Source: an uncultured Clostridia bacterium (GTDB taxonomy: Bacteria > Bacillota > Clostridia > Christensenellales > UBA1242). From it: 7,901 nt of DNA. The DNA lies in assembly GCA_944372715.1 (NCBI GenBank), contig CALVZZ010000084.1, positions 1 through 7,901 of the forward strand, written 5' to 3'. A program made the position numbers and the translations under genes. The notes beneath the pieces were generated by a model. It saw only the letters and a program-made list of their open reading frames with translations. It ran no database searches and had not been told where the DNA came from. Shown here piece after piece: positions 1-4,457 of this stretch (within the stretch, counting starts at the first letter, position 1; every line of letters begins with the position of its first letter).

Positions 1-1517
1 GCAAAGATGCTGGTGTTGATGGTGTGGAAATTCACGCTGTGCACGAAGGATACTTAATTGATCAATTTACTCTTAACTATACCAACCAAAGAACAGATGA
101 ATATGGTGGAAGCTTTGAAAATAGATACAGATTTGCAGTTGATATTGTGAAGGCAATAAAAAGAGAATGTGGTCAAGATTATCCTGTAAGTTTAAGATAT
201 TCTGTTGTAAGCAAAACAATTGATTTTTGCGAAGGTGCATTGCCAGGAGAAAAGTACAAAGAAATTGGAAGAGATATGGCTGAAAGTGAAAAAGCTGTTA
301 AGTATCTTCAAGATGCTGGCTATGATATGTTAAATGCAGATAATGGAACTTATGATGCTTGGTATTGGGCTCATCCACCTCTATATATGCCTAAAAATTG
401 TAATTTAGACGATGTTGCTCATATTAAAAAGTTTGTTGATATTCCTGTTGTTTGTGCTGGAAAGATGGAACCTAGTGTTGCCTCAAAGGCAATAAAATCA
501 GGTAAAATTGATGCTATGGGTGTTGCTAGACAATTCCTAACAGACAGTCATTGGGTTACAAAATTAATGGAAGACAGATTAGAAGATATTCAGCCTTGTA
601 TATACTGCCATAATGCTTGTTTAACAATGGCACACTATAATGGTGTTTCTAATGATCAACCGATGGAAGATTCGAAACATATGTCAAGATGTGCGTTAAA
701 CCCCACTACAATGGATGGTGGAAAATTTGATATTAAACCAGCAAAGAAGATAAAAAATGTTGCAGTAATTGGTGGTGGAGTTGGGGGAATGGAAACGGCA
801 AGAATTGCTACACTTAGAGGACATAAGGTTACCATTTATGAAAAAAGTGATAAGCTTGGTGGTGTTTTTGTTCCAGCAGGAAATATGGAATTTAAAGAGC
901 AAGATAGAAAGCTTCTTGAATGGTATAAAAGACAAATTAAAAATTTGAATATTGATGTTAAATATAACACAGAAATTAAAGACATATCTACACTTAAAGC
1001 AGATGAGATTATAATTGCAACAGGTTCAACTCCACGCAAATTAAGAATGAATGGTTCTGAAAGAGTAATTGATGCAATAGATTATTTAAATAATAAAGAA
1101 ATTGAAGGTGAAAATTTTGTAATTATTGGTGGGGGCTTGACGGGTTGTGAAATTGCCTATGACTTATGTTTGAAAGGTAAAAAAGTTAGTATTGTTGAAG
1201 CAAAAGATGATTTAATGGCAGTTAGGGGGTTTTGTTTAGCAAATTCTTCTTATTTAAGAGATTATTTTAAGCACAATAAAACACCTGTATATTTGGACAG
1301 CTTTGTTCAAGAAATTAATGATAAAAATGTTGTAGTTACTGGAAAAGATGGAAAAGTCTCTAAGGTTAAAGCTGATGTGATTATTTCAGCAATTGGCTAT
1401 AATCCAGCTCCACTTACAAAAGCAAGTAAAAATGTTCATATTGTTGGAGATGCGCTAAAAGTTGGCAATTTGAGAACTGTTGTTTGGAGAGCTTGGGAAG
1501 TTGCAGAAAAAATTTAA
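1..1517 (+). CDS. 5'-truncated flavin/Fe-S oxidoreductase of the 2-enoate / 2,4-dienoyl-CoA reductase (OYE-like) family
   Basis: The reading frame is open from the window edge (first full codon at base 3) to TAA at 1515-1517. That gives 504 visible residues against about 650-670 for the family, so some 150-170 N-terminal residues of the FMN barrel are missing. The GTG at 24 is an internal Val codon, not a start. Visible in order (numbering from base 3) are the old-yellow-enzyme core with EGYLIDQF and RTDEYGGSFENR near residues 15-41, the WAHPP segment near 121-125 and GVARQFL near 173-179. Next come four Fe-S cysteines C199, C202, C206 and C230. A first Rossmann motif GGGVGGM (FAD, ~257-263), a second GGGLTGCE (NAD(P)H, ~376-383) and a C-terminal FAD-binding VGDA (~481-484) follow. 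Members reduce activated C=C bonds of enoates, enoyl-CoAs or bile-acid intermediates (Enr, FadH, BaiCD/BaiH) using FMN, FAD and 4Fe-4S. The substrate cannot be assigned here. The gap before the fourth Cys is long (23 residues versus 11-12). The gene ends directly in a terminator. Confidence 0.9.
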   Translation, partial: KDAGVDGVEIHAVHEGYLIDQFTLNYTNQRTDEYGGSFENRYRFAVDIVKAIKRECGQDYPVSLRYSVVSKTIDFCEGALPGEKYKEIGRDMAESEKAVKYLQDAGYDMLNADNGTYDAWYWAHPPLYMPKNCNLDDVAHIKKFVDIPVVCAGKMEPSVASKAIKSGKIDAMGVARQFLTDSHWVTKLMEDRLEDIQPCIYCHNACLTMAHYNGVSNDQPMEDSKHMSRCALNPTTMDGGKFDIKPAKKIKNVAVIGGGVGGMETARIATLRGHKVTIYEKSDKLGGVFVPAGNMEFKEQDRKLLEWYKRQIKNLNIDVKYNTEIKDISTLKADEIIIATGSTPRKLRMNGSERVIDAIDYLNNKEIEGENFVIIGGGLTGCEIAYDLCLKGKKVSIVEAKDDLMAVRGFCLANSSYLRDYFKHNKTPVYLDSFVQEINDKNVVVTGKDGKVSKVKADVIISAIGYNPAPLTKASKNVHIVGDALKVGNLRTVVWRAWEVAEKI

Positions 1518-1547
1518 AAAAAATACGGATTTAGTCCGTATTTTTTT
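1517..1547. terminator. Bidirectional intrinsic terminator between convergent genes
   Basis: A perfect inverted repeat has left arm 1517-1529 (an A-tract followed by ATACGGA), a 5-nt loop TTTAG at 1530-1534, and right arm 1535-1547 (TCCGTAT followed by Ts). The GC-containing core is followed by a T-run on the + strand. The preceding A-run gives an equivalent U-tract on the minus strand. It starts at the stop codon of the oxidoreductase and lies 14 nt beyond the end of the convergent dCMP deaminase gene, so it probably ends both transcripts. Confidence 0.92.
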
Positions 1548-1560
1548 ATGAACAATTTTT

Positions 1561-2049
1561 TTACAAGTTAATTGAAATATTGTTTGCTGATGGAGAGAGC
1601 TTTCTATACTTGACCCTACAAGAATCAAAAAGCATTTTGCTTGCCTTATATGAGTCTAAATCAGCATATTTATCACTTAAATATATAACTTCTTTTATTC
1701 CTGATTGTATAATAAGCTTTGCACATTCATTGCAGGGGAAAAGGTCAACATAAATTTTTGCGTTTTCAAATTCTCTTTTATTTCCTCTAAAATTTAAAAT
1801 TGCATTCATTTCTGCGTGGCAAACAAACAGATATTTCGTTTCAAGTGGTGCACCTTCTCGTCCCCACCTAAATTCCTTGTCATCAATTCCATTTGGAGTG
1901 CCATTATAACCTGTTGACAAAATTCTATTGTCGTGTGTAACAATACAAGCACCCACTTGGGTATTCGGATCTTTGCTTCGCATTGCTGACAACTTTGCAA
2001 TTCCCATAAAATAATCATCCCAAGATAGATAATCTTTTCTATATTCCAT
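1561..2049 (-). CDS. Deoxycytidylate (dCMP) deaminase, DCTD-like
   Basis: This is a 162-residue zinc-dependent deaminase that converts dCMP to dUMP, the substrate of thymidylate synthase, in the cytosol. The catalytic zinc site is visible as H78-A79-E80 (HAEMNAI) and P105-C106-x2-C109 (FPCNEC). The segment GYNGTPNG (47-54) is the nucleotide-binding turn typical of dCMP deaminases and separates it from cytidine or tRNA-adenosine deaminases. Length is normal for the family (about 150-190). The wording (SKDPNTQVGACIV, LFPCNECAKLII, SDKY) is strikingly close to animal DCTD as I recall it, more so than to Bacillus ComEB. The ATG at 2049 is preceded by AGAGG (2054-2058) with 4-nt spacing. The start lies 18 nt after the stop of the upstream small gene, so the two are probably cotranscribed on the minus strand. 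The mRNA runs into the shared terminator at 1517-1547. I am sure of the family, less so of the exact nucleotide preference and allostery. Confidence 0.93.
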   Translation of the reverse strand: MEYRKDYLSWDDYFMGIAKLSAMRSKDPNTQVGACIVTHDNRILSTGYNGTPNGIDDKEFRWGREGAPLETKYLFVCHAEMNAILNFRGNKREFENAKIYVDLFPCNECAKLIIQSGIKEVIYLSDKYADLDSYKASKMLFDSCRVKYRKLSPSANNISINL

Positions 2050-2067
2050 AATTCCTCTATTTTATGT

Positions 2068-2451
2068 TTATTTTGGTTCATCAAAGAAGGCATACATATT
2101 TGCAAGTTGTGCAACACACATTATGTAATCAAAAAATTTATCTAGAATATCACTAGATGTTGGTATTTCAGCCATCAATGAACCAGATTGAATTGAAAAT
2201 CCATAAATTTTTAAAACATTTGAAATACAAGATTTGACATCGTTAGAATTTAGTTCATATAAGTCATTCATATATCTTAATGTTTGTTTTTTGTCTGAAA
2301 AATACCACTTATCGTTTACTTTTATCAACCTAATGTCCATTGGTTGATGGTTAATAAATGAAGCTCCACAATTAATTTTCCACTCAGTTTCTGTTACTTG
2401 AATTAAATTAATTGAATTTTTAAAAGCTTGCTCAAAATTATTTATATCCAT
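2068..2451 (-). CDS. Small uncharacterised protein, possibly DUF1828-like
   Basis: This is a 127-residue soluble protein with no signal peptide or membrane segment. I do not firmly recognise it. Its middle part (an IxHQPMDIRLI strand, then DKWYFSDKKQTLRYM at ~47-61) followed by helical segments and YGFSIQSGSLMAEI (~83-96) resembles the layout of DUF1828 proteins: a short beta unit with an S/T-D-x-x-x-T-L motif, then an alpha region. That is a tentative family guess without a known function. The start at 2451 is chosen because GGAGAG precedes it at good spacing. An in-frame ATG at 2523 would add 24 residues that lack an SD and read through the promoter/palindrome. The gene is the first of a minus-strand pair, 18 nt ahead of the dCMP deaminase, so a link to nucleotide metabolism is possible but only by context. 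Confidence 0.72.
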   Translation of the reverse strand: MDINNFEQAFKNSINLIQVTETEWKINCGASFINHQPMDIRLIKVNDKWYFSDKKQTLRYMNDLYELNSNDVKSCISNVLKIYGFSIQSGSLMAEIPTSSDILDKFFDYIMCVAQLANMYAFFDEPK

Positions 2452-2464
2452 AAACTCTCCAATC

Positions 2465-2482
2465 TTGTTATTATAATAACAA
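2465..2482. promoter_or_regulatory. 18-bp perfect palindrome over the -10 of the minus-strand operon (candidate operator)
   Basis: TTGTTATTATAATAACAA reads the same on both strands. It contains TATAAT on the minus strand (2470-2475), placed so transcription would begin near 2463. That is just ahead of the SD and ATG (2451) of the small gene. A convincing minus-strand -35 is not seen; only a T-rich stretch stands at 17 bp. A repressor dimer bound here would block RNA polymerase. In such AT-rich DNA an 18-bp palindrome can arise by chance, so the operator role is inference. Confidence 0.4.
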
Positions 2483-2557
2483 TATTTCAGTGAAAAAACA
2501 AACAATTTATTAAAAAACATCACGAAAAATAAAAATTATTTTAAAATTTGAATTGAA

Positions 2558-2586
2558 TTGCAAAAAATTTTCATAAATGTTACAAT
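2558..2586 (+). promoter_or_regulatory. Sigma-A-type promoter of ung, predicting a leaderless mRNA
   Basis: TTGCAA (2558-2563) and TACAAT (2581-2586) are separated by 17 bp, with an extended -10 TG at 2579-2580. Only 6 bp separate the -10 from the ATG at 2593, so the expected transcription start falls on or next to the A of the start codon. No Shine-Dalgarno sequence is present; there is no GG in the 30 bases before the ATG. Confidence 0.65.
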
Positions 2587-2592
2587 ATACAT

Positions 2593-3255
2593 ATGTTTAA
2601 AATTACAAATAATTGGTACAATCTTTTAAAAGCTGAGTTCGAAAAACCATATTTTAAAAATTTACAAAAATTTTTAACAGAAGAATACAATACTCGTACT
2701 ATATATCCTAAATCAGAAAATATTTTTAATGCTTTGAATTATTGCAAGTATGACGATGTTAATGTTGTCATAATTGGACAGGACCCTTATCATCAACCCG
2801 GACAAGCTCACGGTTTAAGTTTTTCTGTCCAAAGTGGTACAGCTTTTCCACCATCTTTAAAAAACATATTTAAGGAAATTGAAGATGATTTAAAAGTAAA
2901 AACTTTGGAAGATGGTAATTTAATCAGATGGGCAAGGCAAGGTGTACTTCTTTTAAATTCCGTTTTGACAGTTAGAAAAGATTTCCCAAACTCACATAAA
3001 AATATGGGTTGGGAAAATTTTACTACTAAAATTATTGAATTGGTAAATGAAAAAAATACGCCTGTTGTTTTTTTGCTTTGGGGAGCTAATGCAAAGGCTT
3101 TTGAACAGTTGATAAATACTAATCTTCATTATGTTTTGAAGGCTTCACATCCAAGTCCACTTTCTGCTTATAATGGTTTTTTTGGATGCAAGCATTTTTC
3201 AAAAACTAATGAAATTTTACAAAAAAATGGCAAAAAGCCAATAGATTGGCGTTAA
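2593..3255 (+). CDS. ung: Uracil-DNA glycosylase, family 1
   Basis: Ung cleaves the N-glycosidic bond of uracil in DNA, starting base excision repair of deaminated cytosine and misincorporated dUMP. The 220 residues match the usual family-1 length. The diagnostic motifs are all present: the water-activating loop GQDPYH (62-67) with catalytic D64, F77 for uracil stacking in LSFSV, N122 in LLLNSVLTV, and the DNA-intercalating loop HPSPLSAYNGF (186-196) with H186. The C-terminus KPIDW is typical. The start is supported by the family N-terminus (NNWYNLLKAEFEKPYF), and there is no alternative Met nearby. There is no ribosome binding site, and the promoter abuts the ATG, so initiation may be leaderless. 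The gene is divergent from the pair encoding dCMP deaminase, whose product dUMP is a source of DNA uracil. The stop codon lies inside an inverted repeat. Confidence 0.97.
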   Translation: MFKITNNWYNLLKAEFEKPYFKNLQKFLTEEYNTRTIYPKSENIFNALNYCKYDDVNVVIIGQDPYHQPGQAHGLSFSVQSGTAFPPSLKNIFKEIEDDLKVKTLEDGNLIRWARQGVLLLNSVLTVRKDFPNSHKNMGWENFTTKIIELVNEKNTPVVFLLWGANAKAFEQLINTNLHYVLKASHPSPLSAYNGFFGCKHFSKTNEILQKNGKKPIDWR

Positions 3256-3263
3256 ATCTATTG
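3239..3263 (+). repeat. Inverted repeat across the ung stop codon and the ffs -35 box
   Basis: CAATAGATT (3239-3247) and its exact complement AATCTATTG (3255-3263) flank a 7-nt loop, giving a 9-bp stem in ung mRNA. The left arm is the end of the ung coding sequence. The right arm overlaps the first bases of the TTGACT -35 of the SRP RNA promoter. It is followed by ACTTTTG rather than a real U-tract, so as a terminator it would be weak. Confidence 0.5.
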
Positions 3264-3288
3264 ACTTTTGAAAAATTATAGATATAAT
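3261..3288 (+). promoter_or_regulatory. Promoter of the SRP RNA gene
   Basis: TTGACT (3261-3266) and a consensus TATAAT (3283-3288) are separated by 16 bp, predicting a start at about 3295. That coincides with the 5' end of the SRP RNA deduced from its closing helix. Near-consensus boxes fit an abundant housekeeping RNA. Confidence 0.8.
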
Positions 3289-3294
3289 ATCTTT

Positions 3295-3567
3295 GACTGT
3301 GCTAGGTGGGGAGTTAGTGGTTCCCTGTATCTGAAATCCACTTTATGCAGAGCTGAAAGTTTGCCTCGGCAAAACACAGGTAAGTTAATGGTAATTTTTC
3401 TTGTGTTGAAATCAAGGTCTTATGCAATAAAAATTCGTGAACTATGTCAGGGTCGGAAGACAGCATCATTAAGCGAAATCTTTTATGTGCCATAAGGTAG
3501 CTTTGGTGGAGCAAGTGGAATTATTGTTGCTTATTTGTTTTTGACAAAGCAAAATGCACAGTTTTTT
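3295..3567 (+). ncRNA. ffs: Signal recognition particle RNA, large bacterial type (Alu + S domain)
   Basis: This is the RNA scaffold of the signal recognition particle; it binds Ffh and guides ribosomes translating membrane or secreted proteins to FtsY. The S-domain tip is unmistakable: GTCAGG (3446-3451), a 3-bp stem GTC/GAC closing a GGAA tetraloop (3455-3458), then AGCATCATTAAG. This matches the Ffh-binding helix 8 consensus (GUCAGGUCCGGAAGGAAGCAG). Upstream, GGTCTTATGCAATAAAAATTCGTGAAC has the wording of Bacillus/Clostridium scRNA. The 5' part GTGCTAGGTGGGGAGTTAG and CCCTGTA is the conserved Alu domain. The 5' end ACTGTGC (3296-3302) is exactly complementary to GCACAGT (3556-3562), forming the closing helix. 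Predicted length is about 273 nt, close to the ~270-nt B. subtilis scRNA and unlike the ~114-nt E. coli 4.5S RNA. The open frame over it is a chance reading. Ends are predicted to within a few bases. Confidence 0.95.
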
Positions 3568-3568
3568 T
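3556..3568 (+). terminator. 3' end and T-tract of the SRP RNA
   Basis: GCACAG (3556-3561) pairs with the RNA's own 5' end rather than with a local partner, and is directly followed by seven Ts (3562-3568). The closing helix plus U-tract probably serves as the intrinsic terminator. A small local hairpin upstream (TTTGT/ACAAA near 3537-3548) may help. Confidence 0.6.
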
Positions 3569-3670
3569 ATGCTTATAAAAATTTTAATAACATTATTTTT
3601 AGTTTTTAATTTTTTATTTTTGTGATAATAGCAACATAATCGTTTTTTTGTGTTAATTGCTTTTGATTTG

Positions 3671-3699
3671 TTGCTTTTTCTTTGTTTTTATTGTATCAT
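3671..3699 (+). promoter_or_regulatory. Probable promoter of the CBS protein-ileS operon
   Basis: TTGCTT (3671-3676) and TATCAT (3694-3699) lie 17 bp apart in a very T-rich stretch. This predicts a start near 3706 and a leader of only about 20 nt. There is no room for a T-box or other riboswitch between this promoter and the first gene. The T-richness makes other -35 assignments possible. Confidence 0.45.
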
Positions 3700-3715
3700 C
3701 TATTAGCTTTGTATT

Positions 3716-3721
3716 AAGGAG
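3716..3721 (+). promoter_or_regulatory. Strong Shine-Dalgarno site of the CBS-domain gene
   Basis: AAGGAG lies 5 nt before the ATG at 3727 and fixes that start. It contrasts with ung, which has no such site. Confidence 0.85.
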
Positions 3722-3726
3722 ATTTT

Positions 3727-4449
3727 ATGCAGAAGACTAATGCTAAAAGATTTATTGAAGCTTATAATCAAATTGATTATGCTTTAAGGGTTCAACACAA
3801 TTTTAAAAGAAGTATGGGTTATTCCGATATGATTAGAAGAGCTGTTGCCGTGAATTATATTGTTAGAAAGTATGAAGATGATTTAATTGATTTTGGTAGA
3901 CTTAGAAATGCCATTATCCATAGGAGTAATGATGAATACATTATTGCTGAACCACACGATGATGTTGTTGTTCAAATGGAAAAAATAGCAAAGATTATTT
4001 GTACCCCACCAAAAGTTATGGAAGTTTTAAATTTGCAAGATGTTTTAACTGTAAACTACAATGTGGATTTAAAAACTGTAATCAAACTTATTAGTTCATC
4101 AAAATTTAGTAATATTCCTGTTTATAAAGAAGGAACTTTGCTTGGTGTTGCAAATGGTCAAAAAATTTTGAATTTACTAGGTAAAAAAATTGAAGAAGGG
4201 CAAGATTTAACTTATTTTATTGAAAATACTACGGTTGAAGAAGCATTGCAACAATTCCCTGAAGGAGTTAAATATTATGAAATTGTTGCTAACGATGTGA
4301 CGATAGAAGAGGTTTTAGATCTTTTTGATAAAAATAGAAAATTACTTTTGGTTTTAATTACTAAAACGGGTAGTATGCAAGAACCACCACTTGGAATTGT
4401 AACAAGTACAAACATTATGGATATGAACAATATTTTAGAAAATTATTAG
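3727..4449 (+). CDS. HEPN-like domain fused to a CBS-domain pair
   Basis: This is a 240-residue soluble protein. Residues 1 to about 95 are all-helical and contain R60-N-A-I-I-H65 within LRNAIIHR, which fits the R-(polar)-x3-5-H signature of HEPN domains, many of which are RNases or RNase-derived. Residues from about 100 to 238 form two CBS motifs: CBS1 ~103-155 (VLTVNYNVDL, NIPVYKEGTLLGVANGQKIL) and CBS2 ~165-235 ending PLGIVTSTNIMDM. CBS pairs usually bind adenine nucleotides (AMP, ATP, SAM or cyclic dinucleotides) and gate an attached domain. Proteins of this layout exist widely as CBS-domain proteins without known function. The ATG at 3727 follows AAGGAG. The TAG stop overlaps the SD of ileS, and the next ATG is 8 nt away, so translation of the two is probably coupled. 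RNase activity and the ligand are inference; no antitoxin-like partner adjoins. Confidence 0.85.
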   Translation: MQKTNAKRFIEAYNQIDYALRVQHNFKRSMGYSDMIRRAVAVNYIVRKYEDDLIDFGRLRNAIIHRSNDEYIIAEPHDDVVVQMEKIAKIICTPPKVMEVLNLQDVLTVNYNVDLKTVIKLISSSKFSNIPVYKEGTLLGVANGQKILNLLGKKIEEGQDLTYFIENTTVEEALQQFPEGVKYYEIVANDVTIEEVLDLFDKNRKLLLVLITKTGSMQEPPLGIVTSTNIMDMNNILENY

Positions 4450-4452
4450 GAG
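4448..4452 (+). promoter_or_regulatory. ileS ribosome binding site overlapping the upstream stop codon
   Basis: AGGAG (4448-4452) begins within the TAG stop of the CBS protein gene and sits 5 nt before the ileS ATG at 4458. Ribosomes ending on the first gene are positioned to restart on the second, which supports the first Met over the in-frame Met seven codons in. Confidence 0.8.
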
Positions 4453-4457
4453 ATGCT

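Noticed and set aside
24..26. GTG at 24 as the start of the oxidoreductase
   Set aside because: The frame and family similarity continue upstream (KDAGVDGVEIHA), so the gene is simply cut by the window edge.
2452..2523. Upstream in-frame ATG at 2523 extending the small minus-strand protein by 24 residues
   Set aside because: No SD at 2523; the extension covers the -10/palindrome region. The ATG at 2451 has GGAGAG at correct spacing.
2548..2560. TTGAATTGAATTG short direct repeat near the ung promoter
   Set aside because: Only about two and a half 5-bp units in AT-rich DNA; no evidence of function beyond contributing the -35.
3268..3495. 75-codon + strand open frame after ung
   Set aside because: It lies within the SRP RNA and its promoter, has no SD, and resembles no protein.
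3314..3514. 66-codon minus-strand frame
   Set aside because: Antisense to the SRP RNA; chance frame.
3630..3675. Weak hairpins (AGCAACA/TGTTGCT; AACATAA/TTGTGTT) in the T-rich region before the CBS gene
   Set aside because: Short, AT-rich, with long or wobble-containing pairings and no clear function. They are expected by chance in such T-rich sequence.
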